From contig CAYWVS010000003.1 of the NCBI GenBank assembly GCA_964461765.1, positions 1 to 64,000 of the forward strand: a stretch of 64,000 nucleotides of DNA. The letters run 5' to 3'. Both the position numbers and the translations under genes were made by a program. This stretch comes from JAVVUJ01 sp964461765 (GTDB lineage Bacteria; Bacillota; Clostridia; Peptostreptococcales; Anaerovoracaceae). The notes below the pieces were generated by a model. The model was not told the origin of the DNA and ran no database searches. It was given only the letters and a program-made list of their open reading frames with translations. This document shows, one piece after another, positions 51,309-59,451 of this stretch (its first letter is position 1; each line of letters begins with the position of its first letter).

Positions 51309-52241
51309 TCACTTAGCAAGGATAAAAGAGACATATAGGGGAATGGTGATAAAACATACCAATGTGCTGAGGGAGACCAGTTTGGCAGCATATGCCTTTT
51401 CTACATTATAATATTCCGCCAGAATGGATGTCTGCATGTGGCATGGCATGGTTGCCGTAAGCATAAAAACTTGAAAGGCGAGACCATCCACGTGAAAAAA
51501 ACGTAGTAGAATATACATATAAATAGGGCTTAATAGGAATTTCCCTAACAGTATAAATAACTCATCCTTTGATATTTTTAAAGATTTTTTAGAAAAGGAT
51601 ACCATATTAGCGCCTATGGCGAGAATAGACAAGGGAACGCAAAGACCTCCCATGTATCGTAAAGACAAATCTAAAACGTAAGGTATTTTTAAAGAGAATT
51701 CTACCAGAAGAAAACCTATGAGAACTCCAATTAATCCGGGATTGATGATTTTTTTTAAGGGATTTGTTTTTTGAATTTGATCTATAGAGGAAGCTTTGCT
51801 GATTTCGTAAGCTCCTAAACTCCAAAAGGTTGTTAAAGTGACGATGTAAAACACAAAGAGGTAGGGGAGTCCTGCTTGTCCAAACACAATCTCATTGATA
51901 GGAAGTCCTATAAATATGGTATTGGAAAAGGTAAAGGTCACTTCAAAAATAGTCTTCTTGCCTGATTGTAGCCCAAGCAATTTGGATAGTACTTTTCCCG
52001 TGAGGAATAGTAAAAAGGTATAAAAAAGGATAATGCATAGGTAAAATAGGGATTGTCGCAGTAGTTCCGAGGTAAATCTATCGCTGATACTGATCACCGC
52101 AAGAGCAGGAGCCGCAATTTTTACACAGACGGTAGAAAAAACCGAACCAGTGGTTTCCGGCCAGAGCTTTTTATATGTAAAGAAATATCCAATACTTAAA
52201 ATTATAAAAATAGTTAAAACACTGTAAATTCCATTAATCAA
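51309..52241 (-). CDS. AEC-family (auxin efflux carrier-type) transporter
   Basis: A 310-residue membrane protein with ten predicted helices in two five-helix halves. The FSNTIFIGLPINEIVFG region and the GGLCVPLSILAIGANM region are the two crossing motifs of the AEC family, and TATMPCHMQTSILAEYYNVEKAYAA is a typical C-terminal signature. Relatives in Firmicutes (MleP-like) carry malate or other carboxylates. It starts at TTG 52241 behind AAGGAG and is monocistronic. The substrate is not readable, but a carboxylate product of the neighbouring pathways is possible. Confidence 0.9.
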   Translation of the reverse strand: MINGIYSVLTIFIILSIGYFFTYKKLWPETTGSVFSTVCVKIAAPALAVISISDRFTSELLRQSLFYLCIILFYTFLLFLTGKVLSKLLGLQSGKKTIFEVTFTFSNTIFIGLPINEIVFGQAGLPYLFVFYIVTLTTFWSLGAYEISKASSIDQIQKTNPLKKIINPGLIGVLIGFLLVEFSLKIPYVLDLSLRYMGGLCVPLSILAIGANMVSFSKKSLKISKDELFILLGKFLLSPIYMYILLRFFHVDGLAFQVFMLTATMPCHMQTSILAEYYNVEKAYAAKLVSLSTLVCFITIPLYVSFILAK

Positions 52242-52402
52242 TTTTTACTCCTTATCAAATGGGAAAGTGAAAGCTCCTACTAACTGCCACAAAGTAACAA
52301 AGTGAGCAATTCTGTAATATAAAGGCATATTTCTTATAGTATATTATGGCTATTTCCCTTATTCAAATATAGAATAAGGGATTGATTAGCCAACCCAGCA
52401 AA

Positions 52403-53395
52403 TCAATCTGCAGGAAACAAATTATCTATAAGTGTCCCTAAAGTTAAACCTGAAATATATTCATCTATATCATAATGGCTCAGCGAATTTTGAATTTGCT
52501 GCTTTTCATAAGGGATTCCCACCAGAGCCGTCTCCAACTGCTCCGCAGGTTTTCTTCCAAAGAAATCGCCATAGATGGAAACCTCTGATAAGATTCCTGA
52601 TGAAATGTTAAGATATATTTGAACCAATCCCTTTTCATATTTAAATTCTTTTTTCAAGGTAAAGTCCGGTGAAGCTCCATAGTTCCAATCCCAACCGGAG
52701 TATTTTTCCTCTGATAAAGCTTTTATTTTTTCTTTTTCATCGTCAGTAAGTATATAGAAACGAGAATTCTTATATTTGTCTAAAACATGTTTCATTATGA
52801 TATTTTGAAAATCACTAATCGTTAAATCTTTTGATAAAAAATCTGAAATATTTGCAACCCTGCTTCGAATCGATTTAATGCCTTTATCTTCAAACTTTAA
52901 AGGAGAGACCTTAAGAGCTTTGCTCAAGGCGGTTAGATCCGATGAAAAAAGTAAAGTGCCGTGATGTAAAACTTTATCTTTGCTGTGATATTGTGCATTA
53001 CCTGATATTTTTTTACCTTCTATGGATAAATCATTCCGTCCTAAAAAGCCAGCATCCAGCCCCAGACTTCTTAACGCTGAAATAATGGGAGCAGTGAATT
53101 CCTCAAAGACACCTGATATTTCTTTTTCTGTATTCTTTGATATAAATCCATAATTCAAATTACCAAGGTCGTGATAAACCGTTCCACCACCGGAAAGTCT
53201 TCTAACCACGGGAATATCATTGGATTCTACATATTCGTGATTAATTTCTGCATGAGTATTCTGATTTTTCCCCACTACGATACAAGGCTCGTTGATATAT
53301 AAATAAAATACATCCTCTTGAAAGGAATTTAACAGGTATTCTTCCATGGCCAAATTCGTATAGCATGTATGATAAGGGCTAATGATGCAAAACAT
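52403..53395 (-). CDS. lplA: Lipoate-protein ligase A
   Basis: A 330-residue ligase that activates free lipoate with ATP and attaches it to lipoyl domains of 2-oxoacid dehydrogenases or GcvH. The RRLSGGGTVYHDLGNLNY motif and the GRNDLSIEGKKISGNAQY motif, with its catalytic lysine, are diagnostic; HHGTLLFSSDL follows, and the C-terminal accessory domain is present. GGAGG precedes the ATG on the minus strand; TTGACC (53519-53514) and CATAGT (53496-53491), 17 bp apart, may be its promoter. Confidence 0.93.
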   Translation of the reverse strand: MFCIISPYHTCYTNLAMEEYLLNSFQEDVFYLYINEPCIVVGKNQNTHAEINHEYVESNDIPVVRRLSGGGTVYHDLGNLNYGFISKNTEKEISGVFEEFTAPIISALRSLGLDAGFLGRNDLSIEGKKISGNAQYHSKDKVLHHGTLLFSSDLTALSKALKVSPLKFEDKGIKSIRSRVANISDFLSKDLTISDFQNIIMKHVLDKYKNSRFYILTDDEKEKIKALSEEKYSGWDWNYGASPDFTLKKEFKYEKGLVQIYLNISSGILSEVSIYGDFFGRKPAEQLETALVGIPYEKQQIQNSLSHYDIDEYISGLTLGTLIDNLFPAD

Positions 53396-53561
53396 TTAAT
53401 ACCTCCAAAGTTAAATAATAAAAAGGTCTAAAGGATTGAGAAGGAGCTGGCCTCCGTGAAGCTTCCTATACAAATAATGTATTAGCAAGAACTATGCCTA
53501 AAGTGGTATAATAGGTCAATATAAATACAGTTTTTATTATATCACAATTTTCCATGAAATT

Positions 53562-53570
53562 TGGTATAAT
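53562..53570 (+). promoter_or_regulatory. Extended -10 promoter of the third sigma-54 activator gene
   Basis: TGGTATAAT is an extended -10 (TGnTATAAT) about 60 bp upstream of the ATG. The same nonamer occurs at 53504-53512. No good -35 is present, as is usual with extended -10 elements. Confidence 0.5.
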
Positions 53571-53630
53571 AAAACTCATTGATTAAATAAAGTTAAAAAA
53601 ACAGAAAGATAATCATTCGGAGGGGTTACC

Positions 53631-55646
53631 ATGATGATTTTTAATGAAAAATATCAACAAACTGTGAGCGGACTATGGAAGGATTTTATTAAAGATAACA
53701 AAAAAATGCCCGAAAAATGTGACGAGATAAGAGATGTGATTTATCAGTCTTGGAAGAGATCCAAAGACTACCAAGTGGATCCTTTTGAAATAAAAAATTA
53801 TAAAATTTCGGATTTTAAGCTTGCTAAAATATTGAAAGATAAAAAAGAACTCATAGAAGTAGCTCATTATTATATGGAAAAGCTATATTCCTTTATCGAA
53901 GGAACTAATTTTGTAATCACCTTGGCCGATGAAAAGGGGAATGTAATTGATATCATTGGAAATGATGACATCATAGTCGAGAGAACGAAGCAAAGCAGCT
54001 TGGTAATAGGTTGTAATAGAAGTGAGGCCTATACCGGTACGTCAGGGATCGGCACCAGCTTGGCTACGGGGATGCCTATCCAAATATTAGGGGCAGAACA
54101 CTTTATCCAACCACACCATACGTATGTCTGTTCCGCTGCACCTATTCGTTCTGAAACAAATGAAGTGATAGGTTGCCTGGCAATGATCGGCCCCAGGGAG
54201 GTCAACCATGCGCATACCTTGGGCATGGTATGTGCTGCTGTGGATGGCATTGAAAAAGAAATTAAAATGAAAAAGGCATATGAAAATATTTTTATCTATA
54301 ATAGCCAATTGCAAGCAACTATACAATCCATCTCTTCTGGTATTATACTGTTTGATCGCATAGGGATGATTACACAATTTAATGAAAGAGCAGTTAATAT
54401 CTTAAAGCTATCCCCTGAATATCTAAAACAAAAAAATATTAAAAATATAATAGATGAAACAAAATCTTCAGTTGATTTATTAAATCTTACGGAAAATTTT
54501 TATGATAAAGAAACCTGCTTTTTTATGAAATCGGGAGATCGAATTGAAATATCATTATCGACTTCCATCATATTTGATGAATCTCAAAATAGAACCGGCA
54601 TAGTTTTGATTTTTAAAGAATTACAAAAAGTCCACAAAATGGTAAGCTTAATCAGTGGATTTACGGCAAAATACACCTTTGAATCTATTATAGGAATTTC
54701 TAAAGAGATAGAGGAAATCAAGAGGTTGGGCCATATTGCGGCACAAAGTACATCTAACGTTTTGATTTTAGGAGAAAGTGGAACGGGAAAGGAGTTGATT
54801 GCCCAATCCATTCATAATGCCAGCCATCGTTCAAAGGGTCCCTTCATAGCCATTAACTGCGGTAGTCTGCCCAAAGGATTAATTGAAAGTGAACTTTTCG
54901 GTTACGAGGGTGGTGCCTTTACAGGGGCATCCAAAGAGGGACAACCCGGAAAATTTGAGCTGGCAGAGGGCGGTACTATTTTTTTAGATGAAATTGGAGA
55001 TATGGCCTTAGATCTTCAGGCATCATTACTTAGAGTGATTCAATCCAGAGAGATTATACGAGTGGGAGGCAAAAGGGCTAGAACTGTAGATGTAAGGATT
55101 ATGGCAGCAACAAATGTAAACTTACCGGATCAAATTGAAAATAAAAATTTTCGCAGTGATTTATATTATCGGTTAAATGTATTTTCCTTAACCATCCCTC
55201 CATTAAGAGAACGTAAAGAAGATATATTAATTTTAGTTAATTATTTTATTGAAAATTATAATATAACAATGAATAAAAACATAATAGGACTGGAGGAAGA
55301 TGCAAATTCAATCCTGCTCGGTTATCATTGGCCCGGTAACATAAGGGAACTGGAAAATGTAATAGAAAGGGCTATCAACATTTGTCCCGATCGTTTTATT
55401 ACAAAAAAAGAATTACCTGTAGATCTGATTAAAAGATCTGAGATTATTTTGGAAAGTAAGCCTATGGTGCCCTCCCTTAATAATATGAAATCTATAGATG
55501 CAATGGAAAAGCAAGCAATTATGGAGGCATTGTCTCAAAAAAATGGGAACATTTCCAAAGTGGCATCCATGTTGAACATTCCTAGAAGGACATTATATAG
55601 AAAAATTGAAAAATATGAAGTTGAAGTTGAAAATTTTAGACGGTAA
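53631..55646 (+). CDS. Sigma-54-dependent activator with GAF and PAS sensors (AcoR-like)
   Basis: A 671-residue activator. An N-terminal helical segment (1-60) precedes a GAF domain (about 75-205; GTNFVITLADEKGNVI, EAYTGTSGIGTSLATG), then a PAS domain (about 225-330), an AAA+ domain with Walker A GESGTGKE (381-388) and sigma-54 loop GAFTGA (428-433), and a Fis-type helix-turn-helix (ISKVASMLNIPRRTLYRKIEKY). Architecture matches AcoR-type regulators that sense small metabolites. The GGAGG site precedes ATG 53631. It lies directly upstream of a dyad and a sigma-54 promoter serving the 56305 operon, which it most likely controls. Confidence 0.92.
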   Translation: MMIFNEKYQQTVSGLWKDFIKDNKKMPEKCDEIRDVIYQSWKRSKDYQVDPFEIKNYKISDFKLAKILKDKKELIEVAHYYMEKLYSFIEGTNFVITLADEKGNVIDIIGNDDIIVERTKQSSLVIGCNRSEAYTGTSGIGTSLATGMPIQILGAEHFIQPHHTYVCSAAPIRSETNEVIGCLAMIGPREVNHAHTLGMVCAAVDGIEKEIKMKKAYENIFIYNSQLQATIQSISSGIILFDRIGMITQFNERAVNILKLSPEYLKQKNIKNIIDETKSSVDLLNLTENFYDKETCFFMKSGDRIEISLSTSIIFDESQNRTGIVLIFKELQKVHKMVSLISGFTAKYTFESIIGISKEIEEIKRLGHIAAQSTSNVLILGESGTGKELIAQSIHNASHRSKGPFIAINCGSLPKGLIESELFGYEGGAFTGASKEGQPGKFELAEGGTIFLDEIGDMALDLQASLLRVIQSREIIRVGGKRARTVDVRIMAATNVNLPDQIENKNFRSDLYYRLNVFSLTIPPLRERKEDILILVNYFIENYNITMNKNIIGLEEDANSILLGYHWPGNIRELENVIERAINICPDRFITKKELPVDLIKRSEIILESKPMVPSLNNMKSIDAMEKQAIMEALSQKNGNISKVASMLNIPRRTLYRKIEKYEVEVENFRR

Positions 55647-55670
55647 AAATTAAAAACTAAAATTAAAACT

Positions 55671-55706
55671 TAAGTGCAACCCCTGTATGGAACTTGGTTG
55701 CACTTA
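55671..55706 (+). terminator. Intrinsic terminator after the third sigma-54 activator gene
   Basis: TAAGTGCAACC (55671-55681) pairs perfectly with GGTTGCACTTA (55696-55706) around a 14-nt loop, followed by CTTCTCTTA. An A-rich tract precedes it. Confidence 0.6.
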
Positions 55707-55948
55707 CTTCTCTTAGAAAGAGGGGTATGAGCCACCTTCTATTTGGTATACTCATTTGTTCTGATTTTCTCTTGTTTATCCTTAATTTTATACAGTTTTA
55801 TCACTTAAATCCATGTCTTTTTTTATTTAAGTTCCTAGCTTACTTGTTTTCCTTTGGGGGCTGCAATTACTTTTTCAATTAACCCCAAAAATTAAAAAGA
55901 TCAATAGAGTAGATTTTTATGTGCCAATTATGTGCTAATCATTAATTA

Positions 55949-55979
55949 TTGACACACAATTAACTTAATTTTGTGTCAA
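55949..55979. promoter_or_regulatory. Inverted repeat, probable upstream activator site
   Basis: TTGACACA (55949-55956) is the exact complement of TGTGTCAA (55972-55979), separated by 15 bp; AA/TT extends it with one mismatch. It lies about 120 bp upstream of the -24 element and next to the activator gene; a further GACAC half follows at 55982. Confidence 0.65.
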
Positions 55980-56084
55980 AAAGACACGGTTAATATTCTA
56001 AATATTTTAATTTTTGAAAAAATTAAGACTAAAATTAACAAAGAAGCTCTAAAAATTCCGTTTTAATCTCAATCTTCTTTTATT

Positions 56085-56099
56085 TGGCATTAAAATTGC
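56085..56099 (+). promoter_or_regulatory. Sigma-54 promoter of the NCS1/OYE/M24 operon
   Basis: TGGCAT (56085-56090), five bases, TTGC (56096-56099), followed by T. Spacing is exact. It has the same -24 hexamer as the GRE operon promoter. Confidence 0.83.
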
Positions 56100-56304
56100 T
56101 TTTATAAAGATATGATTATATAATCGTTTAATTTGTTGTTAACATCTGAAACTTCGCTCATAAAAAATAGCATATGAACCGTTACTGTTCGAAACCGTCA
56201 AAGCGCGAAATTTGAGTAATTATTCAAGAGAGGAGGGAAAGTAAGCCGAATATCAGGTATTTATTAGGATAATTTTCAAGAAAAAAAATAAGAGAGGAAC
56301 AAAC

Positions 56305-57561
56305 ATGGAAATAAAAGACAGTAATAAAAATATAATGGGCATTGGTTCAACTGCTGCGGTATTTTTAGCATACACCTGTAGTGTTAGTACGGTTCCTAAT
56401 GGAGCTCTTGTGGGTGAAAGAGCTACTTATATGGATGGTGTTCTAGGCATTATCTTAGCATTTTTGATTGCATCACTTATAGCAATATTTGCAAGTTGGA
56501 TTGGTTATAAAACAGGTGTCAATAAAGATATAGTTTGGAAATCAATGTTTGGTAGACATGGATTTAGGATATGCTCTTTAATTTTTGCTTTTTGTCAGTC
56601 ATTTTGGGCATGCTTTGATTTCTTTAATGCTGGGCAGGCTTTATATAATTTGATGCCAGATAATTCAGTATTAAAGAACTTAGGTTTCTGCATAGCTATT
56701 GTTGTTATGCTAGCGCTTACGATTATAGGAGGTATATTTGGAATCACAGGAGTTAAGTGGATTGCAACGATAACAATCCCTATTGCGATGATTTTATTTA
56801 TTATCATTTATGTGAGTTCATATAAAGAAGCGGGTGGAATGGCAGCGTTATTGGCATATGTGCCAGTGGAAAGAACATTAGGTGTGACAGGCGTTGCGCA
56901 AATAATGATAGGAATGTGGATGGCTGGATTTGTAGGAATGATGGATCTAACAACAAATGCAAAAAATACTAGAACGGTAGTTATCGCTTCTATTTGTGGT
57001 GTGGGATTTATTATGTTCTGTTTCTTTGTTGGACAGATTGGATTTATTGGAACAGGTATGAAAACAGTCGGAGATCTATGCTTATCACTTGGGGGTGCAA
57101 TTTTTATTTGTGGTAACATATTTGTAATAATTGCGCAAAGTAATACTACACCTGCATGCAATCTTATGTACTCTAATTCGTATTCAGAAGGGCTACACCT
57201 TCCTCGCAAGCCAATAGCGGTTATTGTTCCTATATTTGTTGCAGTCCTTGCGTTTGTAATTATGTATGGACCAGGCGTTGACTTCATTTCAAATATTACA
57301 GGTACTGTAAGCGTTTTGATGGGACCGTTAGTTGGAGTTATGCTAGCTGAATTCTATATAGTTTCTAAAAGAAATATAGAAATCAAAGAGGAGAAGGAAT
57401 ATCCGGCAATAAAACCTTCGGCAGTAACATGTTTACTTATTGGCGTTGTAATTTCATTTATATTTAACAATATGTCAGGATTACCACTTCCAGTAGTAAT
57501 TACAATTTTGATAACTGGGTTATTACATAGTATTTTAAGACTTGGATTTAAAATGAAATAA
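56305..57561 (+). CDS. NCS1-family permease (cytosine/purine/hydantoin type)
   Basis: A 418-residue permease with twelve predicted helices of the nucleobase:cation symporter-1 family, CodB-like. The N-terminal NGALVGERATYMDGVLGIILAF segment, FWACFDFFNAGQALYNL near helix 3 and WMAGFVGMMDLTTNAKNTR near helix 6 are consistent with the family. Members import cytosine, purines, allantoin, hydantoins or other N-heterocycles. As first gene of the sigma-54 operon it is probably the uptake system for the inducing substrate. AGAGGAAC lies 6 nt before ATG. The operon has no deaminase, so cytosine itself is unlikely. Confidence 0.87.
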   Translation: MEIKDSNKNIMGIGSTAAVFLAYTCSVSTVPNGALVGERATYMDGVLGIILAFLIASLIAIFASWIGYKTGVNKDIVWKSMFGRHGFRICSLIFAFCQSFWACFDFFNAGQALYNLMPDNSVLKNLGFCIAIVVMLALTIIGGIFGITGVKWIATITIPIAMILFIIIYVSSYKEAGGMAALLAYVPVERTLGVTGVAQIMIGMWMAGFVGMMDLTTNAKNTRTVVIASICGVGFIMFCFFVGQIGFIGTGMKTVGDLCLSLGGAIFICGNIFVIIAQSNTTPACNLMYSNSYSEGLHLPRKPIAVIVPIFVAVLAFVIMYGPGVDFISNITGTVSVLMGPLVGVMLAEFYIVSKRNIEIKEEKEYPAIKPSAVTCLLIGVVISFIFNNMSGLPLPVVITILITGLLHSILRLGFKMK

Positions 57562-57603
57562 TAAAAAAATTTATTTAAGCTAAAAATGAAAGGAGATTTT
57601 ATT

Positions 57604-58362
57604 TTGAGTACTTTATATGATTGGAAAACCATAAATGATCGTCTTGTTAATGCCATTCGTCCTGCCTCAAGCGCAATTGCATTAAAGTTTATCAAAACAC
57701 AGGAAGAATTGGTTAAAATCCCCAATTTAAAATATTGGAGGGTGGAGGGCTCTACAGTATGCAAATTAATTGGTCTTGCCGCATATTGGAATATTACGAT
57801 TGCATTGCAATCAGAATATCTGGATCGCTATTGCGGAGGGACTAATGGATTATTGAAAAGAGAATCGGATTGGTGGCACGAGGGGATTCCATTAAATTCA
57901 GATCCTATTAAATGGCATGGTCGCAGGGAAGACTCTGCTGCTCATATGAAGGCAATGTTGCCGGATCTTCCAACGGATGATCACATTGCCATCGTGGCTT
58001 CGCCCATTTTTTCTTCGGATATTCCCGACCCAGATGCTATTGTTATTTCGGCAGACCCAGGAGCTGCATTCCATATCTTTGCGGCATTTGTTGAGCGGGA
58101 TCACCAGGCATTGAATTTTATATACAGAGGAGAGTCGACCTGTGCTGACACGTGGAATCGTACATATACATCAGGCAAGCCAGGGCTTTCTCTAGGATGT
58201 CGAGGAGATCGATGTCAGGGTGCACTTGGAAGTAGTGAAGTACGATTCTCAATGACAACTCAAGATTTATTGAAGGCTTTGGATGGTGTTGATAGATTAA
58301 GATCAGATGGAATTGAATACCCATATTATCCAGATGGTGTAATTGATCTTAATTCTCTATAA
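57604..58362 (+). CDS. DUF169 family protein
   Basis: A 252-residue member of the DUF169 family (COG2043), whose function is not established. Features visible are an SSAIALKFIKTQEEL start, an aromatic WWHEGIP middle, a strand PDAIVISADPGAAFHIF and a cysteine pair in GLSLGCRGDRCQGA that could bind metal or a cluster. Start is TTG 57604, 9 nt after AAAGGAG; ATG 57586 lies before that site and has none of its own. It is the second gene of the sigma-54 operon, followed 25 bp on by an SDR. Proteins of this family recur in anaerobe catabolic clusters, so a binding or redox accessory role is possible. Confidence 0.78.
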   Translation: MSTLYDWKTINDRLVNAIRPASSAIALKFIKTQEELVKIPNLKYWRVEGSTVCKLIGLAAYWNITIALQSEYLDRYCGGTNGLLKRESDWWHEGIPLNSDPIKWHGRREDSAAHMKAMLPDLPTDDHIAIVASPIFSSDIPDPDAIVISADPGAAFHIFAAFVERDHQALNFIYRGESTCADTWNRTYTSGKPGLSLGCRGDRCQGALGSSEVRFSMTTQDLLKALDGVDRLRSDGIEYPYYPDGVIDLNSL

Positions 58363-58387
58363 GTAGAAAGGATAAGGAGTAAATATT

Positions 58388-59182
58388 ATGAAAATGCAAG
58401 ATTTAAAAGGTAAGGTAGCTTTGCTGATCGGATGTGGTATAGAAACAGGCGATGCCATTGTACGCAAATTATTTGATAATGGGGTAAAACTCATAGCATG
58501 CGATTTAAAACCGGATATTGTAGATTTTATTGAAAACATAAAAAAAGATTTTCCAAATGCCGAAGGTTATGGAAAAGTTTATGATGTAACTATAGAAAAA
58601 AATGCAAAAGACTTGATGGATGAAGCTGTAAAAAAGTATGGTACGATCGATATTTTGATTTACCATGCGGGTCTTGTTGTTCCCGCATCCTTTATTGAGG
58701 AATCTAAAGAAGAGGATTATGATCTCACATATGCAGTTAATACTAAAGGCGCAATGCTTGCAATGAAATATGCTACACCCATAATGAAAGCAAAAAAAGA
58801 TGGTTGTGTAATTGTAACTTCATCTTGGTTCGGACGAAAAGGTGTTGCACAGTGGGGTGCCTACTGTGCGTCTAAAGCAGCCGTTATAAGTCTTGTTCAA
58901 ACGGTATCTATGGAATTGGCTGAGTATGGCGTGCGCGTGAATACGATTGCACCTGGTGACATAGAGAATGGATTACATTTGAACGCAATTAGAAATATTG
59001 CTGAGAAAATCGGTATTACGTTTGAGGAAATGAATCAAAAAGTTCTCAAATCAATTCCTATGGGTAAACGTGCTACGGGAGATGACCTTGCAAATGCTGT
59101 ATTATTCTTGGCATCAAAAGAATCAGCGGGACATATAACCGGCATCGTTCTCAATGTTTCGGGCGGTTCTGAATTTAGATAA
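58388..59182 (+). CDS. Short-chain dehydrogenase/reductase
   Basis: A 264-residue Rossmann-fold SDR. The cofactor loop is GCGIETG (15-21) instead of the classical TGxxxGIG; Asp39 in ACDLK points to NAD rather than NADP; the usual NNAG reads YHAG (92-95). The catalytic set is intact: S145/S146, Y159 and K163 (YCASK), and the C-terminus has the normal VSGGSEFR end. It should interconvert an alcohol and a carbonyl in the substrate's breakdown. AAGGAG precedes the ATG. A MITE lies immediately downstream, before the next gene. Confidence 0.88.
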   Translation: MKMQDLKGKVALLIGCGIETGDAIVRKLFDNGVKLIACDLKPDIVDFIENIKKDFPNAEGYGKVYDVTIEKNAKDLMDEAVKKYGTIDILIYHAGLVVPASFIEESKEEDYDLTYAVNTKGAMLAMKYATPIMKAKKDGCVIVTSSWFGRKGVAQWGAYCASKAAVISLVQTVSMELAEYGVRVNTIAPGDIENGLHLNAIRNIAEKIGITFEEMNQKVLKSIPMGKRATGDDLANAVLFLASKESAGHITGIVLNVSGGSEFR

Positions 59183-59199
59183 TTTATTTAATCTTTTAT

Positions 59200-59328
59200 G
59201 ATATCAGGGTCAAAAGCTATGACTGTTAAGACACTTACAATATAAAGCGTTAACACCTTAAAACATTAATACATATAGCATGGCAAATTCTAAATATTTA
59301 ATAATATTGGGCTTTTGACCCCGATATC
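59200..59328. mobile_element. 129-bp MITE with 18-bp terminal inverted repeats and 9-bp target duplication
   Basis: Left end GATATCAGGGTCAAAAGC (59200-59217) and right end GCTTTTGACCCCGATATC (59311-59328) are inverted copies with one mismatch. Both sides are bordered by ATCTTTTAT (59191-59199 and 59329-59337), a 9-bp direct repeat as produced by transposition. The internal 93 bp are A+T rich and have no ORF. The parent transposase is not in the window; 9-bp duplications occur in several DDE families, so I leave the family open. Confidence 0.8.
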
Positions 59329-59365
59329 ATCTTTTATGAAATAAAATATTTATTTCATAAAAGAT
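59329..59365. repeat. Perfect A+T palindrome adjoining the MITE
   Basis: ATCTTTTATGAAATAAA (59329-59345) pairs with TTTATTTCATAAAAGAT (59349-59365) around ATA, 17 bp. Its left end is the MITE target site, so the element inserted at the edge of a pre-existing palindrome that may be a terminator or an operator between the SDR and flavoprotein genes. Confidence 0.65.
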
Positions 59366-59451
59366 TTAAGATATATACTTCTAAATGCCAAAAAATATCT
59401 TTTCTTATTATAGAGAGAAAAGTTATTAAAATAGAAAGGAAATTTAATATT

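Larger units (their letters stand above)
55647..56304. other. Control region of the third sigma-54 module
   Basis: This 658-bp gap contains a terminator, an operator-like dyad, a sigma-54 promoter and a leader of about 190 nt. In the leader a strong AGAGGAGGG (about 56227-56236) has no start codon within reach, suggesting a lost small ORF or fortuitous purine run. A 62-codon hydrophobic frame at 55694 lacks a ribosome site. Confidence 0.6.

Noticed and set aside
55694..55882. 62-codon hydrophobic ORF after the third activator gene
   Set aside because: It starts within the terminator hairpin, lacks a ribosome site and has a composition dictated by the T-rich sequence.
56227..56236. Strong Shine-Dalgarno-like AGAGGAGGG in the leader of the third operon
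   Set aside because: No ATG, GTG or TTG follows at a usable distance, so no small gene can be supported.
57586..57603. ATG start for the DUF169 gene
   Set aside because: The AAAGGAG ribosome site lies just after it; TTG 57604 has proper spacing.
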